Assembly: GCF_003171515.1 (NCBI RefSeq)
Contig: NC_089393.1
Location: forward strand, 2,480,001 to 2,544,000
Source of the DNA: Pyrenophora tritici-repentis
Lineage: Eukaryota; Ascomycota; Dothideomycetes; Pleosporales; Pleosporaceae
Reading direction: 5' to 3'
DNA length: 64,000 nt
Part shown: positions 31,988-42,777 of the stretch, piece after piece
How positions within the stretch are numbered: the stretch's first letter is position 1
How the letters are laid out: the number at the start of each line of letters is the position of its first letter
Notes under the pieces: generated by a model
Databases searched by the model: none
What the model was told of the DNA's origin: nothing
The model's input: the letters and a program-made list of their open reading frames with translations, nothing else
Made by a program: the position numbers and the translations under genes

Positions 31988-33639
31988 CCCAAGCTGGCCT
32001 TATAGAAGAGCAAACACGACTATCTGAGAAGGCTTTTGCAGCAACCGAGATCGCAGGAATCCAGATCCCCCAGACACACGAGCAAGCTATCAACGACCCA
32101 AAGTATGGAAAGCAATGGAAAGCAGCAATACTTGAAGAGATAATCGCGTTAATGGAGAATCGAACCTGGGAGGAAGTTCCAAAGCCAAAAGACGCGAACA
32201 TGGTTGATTCAAAGTGGGTTTTTACAGTCAAAACAAATCTCGACGGGACTGTTGAGAGGTTTAAGGCACGCCTTGTGGCAAGAGGTTTTACGCAAGTACA
32301 CGGAACAGACTACAACGAGACTTTCGCCCCGACAGTTCGCATGGACACCTTACGTCTGTTTATGGCCACTGTCGCAGCGGAAAACCTAGAATGTTTTCAC
32401 TTTGACATCAAGAATGCTTTCACAGAGTCGCATTTGAAGGAAGAGATCTTTCTTAAGCAACCCCAGGGAGTAGAAGTTAAGAAAGGATACGTCCTTAAAG
32501 TTCTCCGCAGCCTATATGGACTCAAACAAGCTGCTCGTGACTGGAACTTGTTAATAAAGAAAGAACTTCTGGCATGGGGATTCGTGCAAAGCCTTGCCGA
32601 CCCGTGCATGTTTATCCACGAAGAAAAACAACTCCGTATCCTCGTCTACGTTGACGACATTGCTGTTGCCGCAAAAGATCGAGCTCAAATTGATTGGTTC
32701 TACAAGAAGCTTTCTGGAAGATTCAACACCAAGAACCTAGGGGAGATTCATAAGATCCTTGGAGTACGAGTTACGCGAGACAGAAAGCGCCGCACAATCT
32801 ACCTCGATCAAGAACAGTACATACACGCAGTACTTGACAAGTTTGGAATGTCTAGCAAACAACACAGAGACAAGAAGATTCCATCCGCAGATTACACGTC
32901 ATTTAGGCCAGCCACTAACAACGACACCCGAATCGACATCACTGAATACCAGCAAGTGATAGGGAGCCTTATGTTTGCTATGGTTCTTACACGCCCAGAC
33001 ATTGCATTCACCCTCGGAAAGCTAAGCCAATACATGAGCGATCCAGCAGAACATCATGGCCATGCGTTGAAGAACCTGCTACGATATCTAAGGTCGACAG
33101 TAACAATGAAGCTACGCTACGGACCAGGGGGAGTACACTCGCAATTTGTCATCTACTCTGATGCTGACTGGGCAAGCGACATGGTAGACCGAAAGAGCGT
33201 TTCAGGGAGCACTGCAATGTTCTACGGAGGTCCAATATCATGGTCTAGCAAGAAGCAACGGTCTGTTGCAACGTCAAGCTGCGAATCTGAATACATCGCA
33301 CTATCAACATGCTGTAAGCAAGGCCAGTGGATTGCTCAAATGTTCAGAGATCTTGGGTTCCCAAAGTACATTGGAAAAGACACCAACAAGGTCCAGATGC
33401 TAGGAGATAACCAGGGTGCCATTGCACTTACAAAGAACCCTCACCTTCACGAAAGATCAAAGCACATCGACGTCTGTTATCATTTTATCAGAGACCTAGC
33501 AGAACAAGGTAAACTCGACGTGGCCTACGTGCCAACTGTAGATATGGTGGCTGATGGAATGACAAAGCCGTTGCAGCGAGTCGCATTCGAGAAATTCAAG
33601 AACCAATTAGGAGTTGTCCTTAGACCGGACCTGCCCTGA
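31837..33639 (+). CDS. Element 2 reverse transcriptase and RNase H
   Basis: Second open frame, overlapping the first by 151 bp in the -1 frame; it has no obvious start of its own. RT begins at QWKAAILEEIIALMENRTWEEV and VDSKWVFTVKTN, with FHFDIKNAFTESHL and the YVDD active site (LVYVDDIAVAAKD, about residue 270). RNase H: IYSDADWASD (~441), SSCESEYIALS, MLGDNQGAI, RSKHIDVCYHFIRD. In most Copia elements this is continuous with integrase, so a one-base deletion near 31790 or a programmed -1 shift is implied. Confidence 0.93.
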   Translation: MDEEGPEEPYTQSVREEEAPRYFTRQAKRKRSNEEVVEDERFSKIVKAMLAQAGLIEEQTRLSEKAFAATEIAGIQIPQTHEQAINDPKYGKQWKAAILEEIIALMENRTWEEVPKPKDANMVDSKWVFTVKTNLDGTVERFKARLVARGFTQVHGTDYNETFAPTVRMDTLRLFMATVAAENLECFHFDIKNAFTESHLKEEIFLKQPQGVEVKKGYVLKVLRSLYGLKQAARDWNLLIKKELLAWGFVQSLADPCMFIHEEKQLRILVYVDDIAVAAKDRAQIDWFYKKLSGRFNTKNLGEIHKILGVRVTRDRKRRTIYLDQEQYIHAVLDKFGMSSKQHRDKKIPSADYTSFRPATNNDTRIDITEYQQVIGSLMFAMVLTRPDIAFTLGKLSQYMSDPAEHHGHALKNLLRYLRSTVTMKLRYGPGGVHSQFVIYSDADWASDMVDRKSVSGSTAMFYGGPISWSSKKQRSVATSSCESEYIALSTCCKQGQWIAQMFRDLGFPKYIGKDTNKVQMLGDNQGAIALTKNPHLHERSKHIDVCYHFIRDLAEQGKLDVAYVPTVDMVADGMTKPLQRVAFEKFKNQLGVVLRPDLP

Positions 33640-33646
33640 GGGGGAG
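33637..33646 (+). promoter_or_regulatory. Polypurine tract of element 2
   Basis: GAGGGGGAG directly before the 3' LTR and just overlapping the RT stop region. Confidence 0.8.
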
Positions 33647-33883
33647 TGTTGAGAAGATGTAAGGTTCAGTCCAGGTCGGCGGGGATGAGGCTCGTGGAAG
33701 TAAGCCCGAGCAGAAGGACCGACGCGGAATGATGATCTGTCATGTAAATCCCCAGATCATCATGATAATAAGAAGACAGAACAACAGCTCTTAGTGTAGT
33801 TCAATCCAATACGTGGTGACCTAACATACCTCTACTCGGTTCCCTATGGTAGTCATACCACCAGAGGAGACCTTGTTCCAATA
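33647..33883 (+). repeat. 3' LTR of element 2
   Basis: 237 bp, identical by eye to the 5' copy, followed by GAGAA. Confidence 0.95.
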
Positions 33884-34025
33884 GAGAATTTATTTTTCTG
33901 TTTTGCATATTACAAGAATGATCCCCAAAAACTTTGAACAAGTGATAAAATATTGAGTTTCTGTTTCTGATCCCACTACTAAGACAACACAGCCATCGCC
34001 CTTTCCAAGAACCTTTTCACACCCC

Positions 34026-35928
34026 TTACTTCCCAACATGTTCCCTAATCTCCTTGCCCTCCTCCTTCTCAAACACACCATTCTGTCCCGCAGCAACAAC
34101 CGAGCTTCTCCTCCTCTCCGCGTCCATAGCCTGCTCCGTATCCGCATAATCGATGAGCAACTCGCCACGCTTATCGTACCTATGCGGCATATTGTTTGCC
34201 ACGCTCACAACATCGAAGGCGCCCGTAGTCTTGTGGAAGATCTCATCCATTTCCTCGAGCGAGCGGTACGCGGTTTCTGGGAAGAAGAAGTAGACGGAGG
34301 GAACCATTGCGGCGTTTATGACGGCGAAAATGATGTAGGTTTTGTAGCCGATGTTTGCGAAGGCGGGGGGTGTGATCATTACGACGAGGAAGTTGAAGAT
34401 CCAGTCTAGTGGGATATGTGTTAGCATGGTTTTGTGAAGTATGAGATACGATTAAGTGACTTACTGGCTGTAGTAGAGATTGCATTTGCAGGGGCACGGA
34501 TAGAGAGGGGCGTGATTTCAGCGGGGTACAGCCATGTCATGCCTAGCCAGCCGACGGCGAAGAAGGAGTTGAATACGAATAGGAAGACAGTCTACATGTA
34601 CTCTGTTAGTATATACCGATTTTGAATGTTGACATATGTTACTTACGGCCAGGAGTCCCAAGCTCTTGTTACCAATGTTGCTGGTAGCGCCGGCTAAGAC
34701 GGCCATGGACATTGACATTCCCGCAGCACCGAATATCATCAAGGATCGACGTCCAAACTTTTCAATTGTGAAGATGGCGATCCAGCTGGCGATCCAGTAT
34801 TCGGTGCCGTTGCAAGCGGATAAGAGACGGCTGAGGAAGGGCGAGAGACCGATGGAGTTTTCGAAAATGGTGGCTGCGTAGTAGGTTACGAGGTTGATAC
34901 CGGAAATCTTTGCTTTAGTTAGCAGTGAGTCTCGTATACCGTGAATTGCAATCTTACCTGCTGGAACATTTGGTTGACGTAAGCCAACACCGTGCGGTGA
35001 AAGTTGCGGTTCTTGTTCATCTTGAAGCAGTCCCTGAATCCACCACGAGCCATTTCTAGAGTAACATCCTTGACAGCCTGGAGCTCGGCTTGGATCTTCT
35101 TATCGGTAGGAGGCAGGTTGCTGAGCGCAGCCAAGACCTCCAAAGCCTCGTCCTCACGACCCTTCAAAACCAACCAACGCGGACTCTCAGGTAGCCCCGG
35201 AATCAAAGCCAGAATGAAGAGTGCGAGAATAATCTGAAAGGCGATGGGGAAGCGCCAGGCGATACTACTGGGTTCGAGGAAGGAGAAACCAAGATCGAGC
35301 CAGTAACTCAGCATGACGCCAAACACAATCATGGAACCCTCAATCATGACCATCTGACCTCTACGATGCGGTTTTGACGTTTCAGACTGCCATGTTGGGA
35401 CCGTACTTGTGTTCATGCCGTTGCCGAGGCCGGTGATCCAACGTCCGACGATGAGTTGAGCAAGACCGAATGACGCAGTTTGAAGAATGGCTCCTACGAC
35501 CATGATAGCAGAACCAATGAAGATTGTCTTTTTACGTCCGAGCATGTTACCGAGCCAGATGGTAGCTACGGCACCGAAGAAGCAGCCGAGCGTGTATGCG
35601 CCGACTATTGTATGTATTAGCGATGAATCATTGCACGATCTTTTGAATATATGGACACTAACCAGTGATGGCTTGGATCGTTGCGGCATGGCTTGTCGAA
35701 CTTCCTGGAGGCGGGTTGACGCTGTCGATTTCCGGGAAATACTTGACGAACGACTTCAGTGTGAGCAAACCGCCCATGACACCTTGATCTACTCGATTGT
35801 CAGGTCGTGTTGTAACCAAAATCTCATAGTAATTGCATACCATAACCAAAGAGCGCAAAGTCCGTTCCTGCGATCACCGCAATAGCCACATTGAGCTGCG
35901 TGCCTTTGAGGCCGTAAAACTTCCCCAT
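34026..35928 (-). CDS. MFS sugar transporter
   Basis: 542-aa plasma-membrane sugar porter of the major facilitator superfamily. Six exons: 35928-35841, 35788-35663, 35604-34958, 34907-34647, 34591-34465, 34405-34026 (1629 nt in frame). Family motifs: DQGVMGGLLT after TM1, GRKKTIFIGS loop 2-3, GRWITGLGNGMNTSTVPTWQSE, PESPRWLVLKGR before the central loop, GINLVTYYAATIFENSIG in TM7, and PETAYRSLEEMDEIF after TM12. Twelve hydrophobic segments are consistent. The substrate is unknown; ascomycete relatives include lactose/hexose permease-like proteins. The donor/acceptor sites are regular. The copia element 2 insertion lies 142 bp beyond its stop. Confidence 0.95.
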
Positions 35929-37223
35929 CTTTGAAGCTTGCCAGGGTGTTTGAACCAGACCGGGAATAAAACAAAATAACAGCGTAAACACCAATGCGGC
36001 AGGCCAAGCTCGTTTGCAAAAGTCGCGTACAAAAGATGGGAAGCAACAAAAAGATATGTTTTTACTAAGCGGGCGCGACAGCCCCGTCCTCTTAAGAGAA
36101 AAAAAGAAGCACTCGCGACTCTGCTGTGTCAATGCAACCCTAGAGTCCGTTCACACACCCCATCCCATGTACGGTAGGTAATGCAAGCGCGCCAGCGCTA
36201 CTGCCATAGTTTCTCTCGCGTTATTCCCCACAATCGACTCCCCGTCATGACGTGTGTTGATTGAGCCGCAGATGATCTCAACCCCGTGGAGTTTGGCGTG
36301 CGGAGAAAGGCACGCTAAACGCTGGGTATGGGGGACGGCAAGGTTGCCGTTTGTGATTTGATCGAGCCAAACATTTCATCCGTGGATAACAGCCGGCTTG
36401 CCTTGTTGAGTCTTTCCGGCGCGTTATGATGTCGCCAGACTGCCTGTTCTGTTCGCGACGTTGCTTTGCTAAGCATTGTGGAGCCGGAGAGGGACCGACG
36501 ACTCGGCACAAGGTCAAGGAATTGCTTGTCGGATTGCCGAGAAGCGTATTCCGTCGTCATCTTAAACAAGCCTCCTAAGACGACTCAGCGAACCCTCGTA
36601 ACGAACGTATCGAAGCCCGTTGGAACCGCGTACCTGTTGTTGTTTCCGTGATGGCTCAATTGCCGGAATCGCTGATCCAGATCATCAGGGACACATGCGA
36701 CCACGCGACAAGGCGAAGTTTGCTCGGGGGCCACGTTCAAGACTGTGGAGTCGACCAGCTATCTGTGGAGAAATCTAACCAGACTAGGTCGACATGGAAA
36801 TTTCGCCAGTACAAGTCTGGACCTTGAAGCGCCCTGACCGCAGGTAAAATAGCAATCCATCCCATCATGCCATCGTCATTGTTGTTGTTGGATTCTCCAC
36901 CCCAAGTGGACCTTTTGCGGATGCTCTACCCTTCAAGTATCGTGAACATCGATCGGAGGATAAGTACTTACCCTTTAAACCTCAAAACATGACGCCTTCT
37001 TCACAATCTACAGTTTTTAGGTAAAGCAGGTAAACAAGCAAATAACATATTCCATCAGCTCAGCATCTAAACAATCTCTAAATAGCAAGTATGCCGCAAC
37101 CGGAATCCAAAAGCCAAAACGCCCAGGTTGTTCCCAGTCAAAAACATCGGAACGAGGCTAGACTATTAGCTCCTAATTAACTAGCCCTCAGATTGCTCGC
37201 CTCGTATTCTATGTACTGCGGTA
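35929..37223. other. Intergenic, transporter promoter
   Basis: Upstream flank of the sugar transporter and 3' flank of the next minus-strand gene. No gene or RNA supported; short frames on both strands look random. Confidence 0.5.
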
Positions 37224-37946
37224 TCACTTCCCCTGCACTTCTACCGGTACACACCCAACCGGCCTCACAACCCCAATCCCAACCCCATCCACCACCTCCC
37301 CATTTGCTACCGACGTCCAAACCCGCCCCACATACTCATTACCCACAGCAGCCCCTGCTCCCACTACCTTCCTACACCCATCCTTCATAGCACAAAGCCT
37401 CGCCTTATTCCCACACTCACACTTCTTCTCCGTCTTTTTCTCCGCACCAACTTCCCGTGCCATATGCAACTTCCGTAGAACCAGCTTACCCGCGCGACGC
37501 AGACACCGCGTCGAGGTATCTTGGCTAGCGGTCACAGGCTCGACGAGGCCTACGCCGGCGAAGATGCCGGTGCGTAATTCGGGAGGGGAACCGATGGAGA
37601 GGGTGGGGAGGGTTTCGTCGTCTTCTTCTGTTGGACAGAGGATGGGGAAGAGAGATGGGGAGTCTGGGTAGATGGGAGAGTAGGACTCTGTAGCTTCGGT
37701 GTTGGCTGTGTGTGATGAAGACGATGGGGAGTCTGGGTAGGTGGGGGAGTCGGGCTCTGTGGTATTGGTCTTGGCTGTGTGTGATAAAGAAGATAGGCTA
37801 GTGTGCTGGTAAAGTGATGGGTCTGGGGATTCTGGGATGTCAGTGTCACTCACTGCTACGAGCTGTAGTGCAGGAAGAGGGGGCAACTCATAGACTCGGG
37901 TGTACGACTGCGTTGGTAAGGCAAAGTTTCTGTAGTTAAAAGACAT
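37224..37946 (-). CDS. Hypothetical protein with Cys-rich core
   Basis: 240 aa from the ATG at 37946 (MSFNYRNFALPTQ). Not recognised. The first half is low complexity with a duplicated block (DSPTYPDSPSSSSHTANT and YSPIYPDSPS), reflecting a repeated DNA segment at about 37640-37790. The second half holds the more ordered segment KLVLRKLHMAREVG, then KKCECGNKARLCAMKDGCRKVV, whose Cys spacing (C-x-C-x5-C-x5-C) could bind metal. No signal peptide or membrane segment. Single exon. Confidence 0.6.
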   Translation of the reverse strand: MSFNYRNFALPTQSYTRVYELPPLPALQLVAVSDTDIPESPDPSLYQHTSLSSLSHTAKTNTTEPDSPTYPDSPSSSSHTANTEATESYSPIYPDSPSLFPILCPTEEDDETLPTLSIGSPPELRTGIFAGVGLVEPVTASQDTSTRCLRRAGKLVLRKLHMAREVGAEKKTEKKCECGNKARLCAMKDGCRKVVGAGAAVGNEYVGRVWTSVANGEVVDGVGIGVVRPVGCVPVEVQGK

Positions 37947-38217
37947 GGTTAGCACTGATTACGGGAACAGAAACACAGTCAAGCTGGGAAATTTGTTATA
38001 TGAAATGCATTGTCGTTCATTATGAAGCAAGACAAACATTGTACTATAATGTGTCACAGTGCTCTAGCGTGAGTCTACATGAATCATCGGGATGTTATGC
38101 GAAGTAATGATATCGGCGTGAATCGACAAACTCCAAAACTTTTGGATTTCCGCTTGCTGAAGGCAATAAAATATGAACCTGGCATCCCAACGATGAATGC
38201 CAATAGTATGTGGGGTA

Positions 38218-39432
38218 TTATATGCGCATAGTCTCTCTCGCAGCAGGCTCCCTCTCCATTTCGTACTCGATTCCAACCTTCGGGCCCTTTGAACCCTTGG
38301 AAGGCTTCTTCTTGGGTTTCGGCGGTGGCCCAGCGGGACGCTTGCGCTTAAGGTTCGCGAGGGTCTTCTTGAGTGCTTCGGCATCCTCATCCGCTGACTC
38401 ATCCTCGTCCTCTTCACTGCCAGTGCCGCTCTCATCGTCATCGTCGTCGTCACCTGAGCCTTCATCTGGGCTCTGTCCACCGATCCAGTCTTCAAAGTCC
38501 TCCATATCATCGTCGGACTCTCCTTCTATGTCGCTCACGTATTCGACCTCGCCGACGCCATTCTCCATCTCCTCTTCGTACTCGTTCTCTTCGTCTTCCT
38601 CCTCGATACCGTCATCTAGGTCTTCGTCGCCCTTGAGCTGACCCTCCTTCTGCAGTCCTTTCATGACTCGTTTCCAGACATTTGGCTCAACGTTGATCCT
38701 GTGATTCAGTCAGTCTCACATCGAGAAAATGAATTCCGTAATATGCATGAGAGTGACAGAGCTCATTGAAAAGTTGTTGTTGTTGTTGTTGTTGTTTTTG
38801 GTCATCATTGGAAGACCTCAGGGTTAAAAAGCAATTGATAATCATAGCAGAGAGGGTAGCAAAGTGGGATGAACTTACGGTCGGTCACCATACGCGCCAC
38901 TGCGCAGACGATCGATAAGGACTCGCTCGATAGCACGCTCAACCTTTGCGGCCGCAAGCGCCTTGCGCTCACGTCCTTCCTCTCGCCGGCGAACCTTGGG
39001 TGCAAGCCTGGGTACAAGCCTTTCACCCAGGCGCTCTTCTTCCTTTGCTAATCTCCTTATTCGCAGGTTCACCTGAGTAAGGCGCGTCAAGCGCTGCTTA
39101 TTCTTGTGAACGAGGAACTTTGGGAAGTAGGCAAGGTGTTGGTCTACGAGCTCCAGCGCTTGAGCGTAATTCTTGGGAAGTTTTATCTTCTCCCACCACT
39201 TGGAGGGAAGGTGCGATCGCTCGATGGCCTTGATGTATAGGTAGAGTTCGCCGGTCGCAGAATCCGATCTTATGGTAGCATATCTTGAGTTTGCCAGAGG
39301 ACAGCTCTGTCTTGAGCAGTAACCGGAGACGTTGTGTTCATTGCGACAAAAGGTCTGGTCCTTGGTAGTCTTGAGCTTGAACGAGCAAAAGTCGGTGCCA
39401 ATAATGGACCACACGAGATCGTCGGAAGCCAT
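38218..39432 (-). CDS. MAK16: Mak16, 60S ribosome biogenesis factor
   Basis: Nucleolar protein required for assembly of the large ribosomal subunit. Exon 1 is 39432-38879 and exon 2 is 38698-38218 (1035 nt, 344 aa). The N-terminal domain is very typical: [46 protein letters not shown] (Cys-rich, zinc-ribbon-like) and [25 protein letters not shown] basic helical region follows, then [19 protein letters not shown], a long acidic stretch of Asp/Glu, and a basic Pro/Lys tail likely to carry nuclear localisation signals. It is divergent with the MSS1 gene, 201 bp between the two start codons. Confidence 0.97.
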
Positions 39433-39633
39433 GGTGTGGTTCGTGGCGCGTTGTTGTTGGTGGCGGCGTGGTGATTGAGTTCTGGTAGAAGCTGTCGCAG
39501 CCGTCCTGAGGGCGCTCGAGAAATAATTCTTAGCGCGCCAAGATTTCGAGAACCGCTGCACGGGCCCTCTGCGGAGGACGCCGGGGGTGCAGCGAACCAC
39601 AAACGTTATGAGCATGCAATAACTCAGCTCGGG
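39433..39633. promoter_or_regulatory. Shared bidirectional promoter, MAK16 / MSS1
   Basis: Only 201 bp lie between two divergent start codons, so both promoters must be in this stretch. No TATA box seen. Co-control of a ribosome-assembly gene and a mitochondrial translation gene is plausible (inference). Confidence 0.7.
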
Positions 39634-41778
39634 ATGAGAACTGTCGTCTCTTCTCTCCGTCGCAATCAACTCGGTCGATACAAAGCGTCCCATCTTTTCA
39701 AATCCAGCATTTGCCGTCTCATTGGACCACGAAGACAATTACTACACAATGCACCCCTCAATCATATCCAGCCCACGTTGAGAATACCCCAATATCGTCT
39801 TTACCATTATGCTCACGATGAGCCGACAATATACGCCCTTTCAACGGCCTCTGGTAGGGCTGCGATAGCCGTTATTCGCATCTCCGGGCCAGCATGTAGG
39901 AAGGTGGGCCATTCCTTCCAACACATCCCATAGCCAGTCACTCAATCCTAGTCAGATATATGAAGGACTCTGTCCCTCCACTGCCTTTCCAAAGCCTCGA
40001 TATGCGACTCTACGCAAACTCTACGCCCCAAATCTTCCTCCTTCGCCGACGACGATACTGGATTCCGGCGCACTCGTGCTATACTTCCCTGCACCAAACA
40101 CCGTAACTGGTGAAGATGTCCTCGAATTGCATGTACACGGCGGTCCAGCCATTGTTCGTGCAGTACTGGCAGCAATACCAGAGTGTGCGACAGTACCAGG
40201 AGGTTCTGCGCCAATGCGCACGCGAATCCGGTACGCTGAGCCAGGAGAGTTTACACGCCGAGCTTTTGCGAACAATCGCATGGACTTGCCCCAGATCGAA
40301 TCGCTCAGAGAGACATTGTCAGCATCAACTGAACAGCAGCGGAAGCTGTCTGTCAGGGGCACAACCTCGTCTTTAGCTGCGCGGTACGAGCACTGGCGCA
40401 TGCTTCTGCTGCAGGCGCGAGGCGAGCTGGAGGCCTTGATCGATTTCTCCGAAGACCAGCACTTTGACGAATCGCCCGCCGTCCTGTGCGCCTCTGTCGC
40501 AGCACAGGTCGACGCCTTACGTGTGCTCATGGAAGCGCACGTTGCGAATGCCGTTCGCGGAGAATTACTGCGCAACGGGATCAGCGTCGCCCTGCTGGGG
40601 GCACCCAATGCAGGCAAGAGCAGCCTGCTGAACCGTGTTGTTGGGCGAGATGCCGCGATTGTCTCACAGGAGGCGGGAACGACGCGGGACGTGGTCGAAG
40701 TTGGATTAGATTTGGGCGGGTGGCTTGTCAAGATTGGCGACATGGCTGGTCTGCGCAAAGCTGGTCTCGTGGGTGCGGATGTCGTTGGTGTAGTCGAACA
40801 GGAAGGTATTAGACGCGCAAAACAGCGAGCGCTTGAGTCGGACGTTGTGATTGTCGTTCAAGATGCCACCGCTGATATGGACCAAGAGGTGATGGAGACA
40901 GCAAAGCAATGCGTTGATTTAGGCATCGACGTGATAGTCGCCATCAACAAGACTGATCGTCTTCCTGCATTCTCTACTGCGCGCTCGGCATGGGAGGAAA
41001 AGATCCAGTCCACACTGGGCATTTCCAGCGATCGTATATGCTTCATTTCTTGCAACGAAACCACACCCACCGCTGGCAACATCAAGTCTTTCCTAGACAT
41101 CCTACAAAACACCTTCCAATCCATGACTGCCGCACTAGTCCCCGATTCCGATCCCGACCCAAGTATCTGGCAAGAATCCCTAGGCGCAACCGAACGCCAA
41201 CGTCTCCTCCTCTCCGAATCCCTCAGCCACCTCTCCACTTTCCTCACAACCGTCGCCAATCCCACAACAGTTAATCTTGCAGCCTGTGAATCAGGCGCTG
41301 GCGAGGCAGACGAGGTCGACATAGTGGTCGCAGCAGAGTGTCTCCGCTCAGCAGCCGACGCGCTGGCCCGCATCACGGGCCGGGGCGACAGCGGCGACGT
41401 AGAAGAGGTATTGGGGGTCGTTTTCGAAAAGTAAGTCGTCACGCTATCCCCATCTCTTTGTGTTCCTTTTGCCACTCCGTCCCGTGGTTGCAGGCCGGCC
41501 AGACTTGGCAAGGCGTTCTGTTACCTTGGCCCCATTTCCCCTGTGCGTCAGACGGTCCTCTCCCGGAAAAAAGGGGCGAAGATGGGGGCTTCGATGGGGA
41601 AAGCCACGACGGTTATAGCAGGGTGCATGTCTGTGCGGTGGTTTTTGTGCTGGCGCTTCCAGCGGTCGCGTAACCGATGGGTTTCTTTCCCCGTTGTGGG
41701 TCCCGCTTTACGTGAAGGGCATGTGATGGGACATTTTGCTGACGATGCCGCTTTTGTAGGTTTTGCGTCGGAAAGTAA
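39634..41778 (+). CDS. MSS1: Mitochondrial tRNA-modification GTPase MSS1 (MnmE family)
   Basis: With Mto1/MnmG it modifies the wobble uridine of mitochondrial tRNAs. Exons 39634-39903, 39956-41430 and 41760-41778 sum to 1764 nt (587 aa). The N-terminal ~60 residues are basic, a mitochondrial presequence. TrmE N-domain: [22 protein letters not shown] and [12 protein letters not shown]-domain: [12 protein letters not shown] (G1), GTTRDVVE (G2), DMAGLRKA (G3), NKTD (G4). The long second frame appears to end at 41434, but that stop overlaps a GTAAGT donor; splicing to 41760 gives ..VVFEKFCVGK, the conserved C-terminal FCxGK with its catalytic-site Cys. The last intron (329 nt) is unusually long. 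The exon 1 donor is the weak GTGGGC. Confidence 0.95.
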
Positions 41779-42602
41779 CTTGTTACTTTCATGAATTCAC
41801 AGACCAAGTACGAGTGAGACATGGATACGTTGTATTTGCCGCTCTGTCTGGGTAAAGAAAAACCACGATCTAGCTAACGAAAAATACACGAACAAGTTCA
41901 TGAAACAACACTGCAATATGGGTTGAAAAGATAACAGCAGAAACAAAGTCTTTGATTCCAGGTTGAAAAATTGTGCGCAACAATAAAATCATTCCAAACG
42001 CCATAGTCCCAGTCCCAACCCTGAAACCCAGTTCAAGAACCCAAACTCCATGCTTAATATACCCATTTCATCCATCTGTTTGCCCGTAACCCATAACCCA
42101 TGATGCGTATACCCATAGCTCAATGAAGAGCAGTTCCTGGATATCTCAGTCTTCCGATCTAGTAGTAAAACGCCGTGCTAAAAAAGAAACCCATGACCGA
42201 ATCCCAACCCGATAGACCGATGGGTCTTGTGTCCCTGAACTCCGATACTTGCTAAATGCTTTAGATGAAGAAACGATATGGTGATTGTACATTGTGGTGA
42301 ATAGGAAATGGAGATAGAAATAGTGAAGTGGGGTGGTGGTACAGTGGGGAAAGTAGAAAGAAATGTTGAATGGATGCTCAAGTGGTGGGGTGAGCTAAGT
42401 GGGAGAGGAAGGTTGGTGGTAATGTGATGTGTTGTGGTGATGGGGTATCCATCGTTCGAGGCGCTGTGTATGGGTGATGTGGCGTGGGTGGTGGCGGTAC
42501 TGGATGGCGGTACTGGGTTGACGGATAGTTGCCATCGTGAATCAAGCCACGCCGTAATGTCACTGCTGATGATGTTTCAGAGTGCGGGAGCAGCCGTTGG
42601 GC
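41779..42602. other. Intergenic, probable 3' region of the mini-ORF transcript
   Basis: C/A-rich on the minus strand, no supported gene. If the mini-ORF pair upstream is transcribed, this is its 3' UTR. Confidence 0.4.
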
Positions 42603-42665
42603 TTAGTTGTAGCCGCCGCGGCCCATGCTGGAGAACTCTTCCTGGGGGTTTGTTGGTGGGGACAT
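42603..42665 (-). CDS. Putative 20-aa micropeptide ending in MGRGGYN
   Basis: ATG at 42665, stop at 42605-42603. The peptide ends with FSSMGRGGYN. An independent mini-ORF 151 bp upstream (42777-42754) encodes exactly MGRGGYN and stops, using different codons for Arg and the Gly residues (CGT GGT GGA versus CGC GGC GGC). The synonymous changes suggest the peptide sequence, not the DNA, is kept. No longer protein can be assembled around it that I could support; the frame upstream is open but not protein-like. Could instead be the last exon of an unrecognised gene. Confidence 0.4.
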   Translation of the reverse strand: MSPPTNPQEEFSSMGRGGYN

Positions 42666-42753
42666 GTTGGTTCTTTGGAGTTTGTTGGTTCGAGTATAGA
42701 ACGGTATGGTGTGTTGGACTGGGAGATGGGTTCTGTGTTGTTGATGTCGTCGT

Positions 42754-42777
42754 TTAGTTGTATCCACCACGGCCCAT
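42754..42777 (-). CDS. Putative 7-aa mini-ORF MGRGGYN
   Basis: ATG-GGC-CGT-GGT-GGA-TAC-AAC-TAA. Repeats the C-terminal heptapeptide of the next mini-ORF. A TATAAA on the same strand lies about 370 bp upstream and the intervening DNA is C/T-rich, as in fungal 5' leaders, so both may sit in one transcript. Confidence 0.35.
   Translation of the reverse strand: MGRGGYN

Larger units (their letters stand above)
28457..33883 (+). mobile_element. Ty1/Copia LTR retrotransposon, element 2
   Basis: 5427 bp with two 237-bp LTRs, identical by eye (28457-28693 and 33647-33883), starting TGTTG and ending CAATA. The host duplication GAGAA flanks it (28452-28456 and 33884-33888). It encodes Gag-protease-integrase and RT-RNase H, in two frames separated by a one-base shift. 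The family differs from element 1 (canonical DTGASS protease, YVDD RT). Only 64 bp of host DNA separates the two elements. It ends 142 bp from the sugar-transporter stop codon. Confidence 0.97.
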
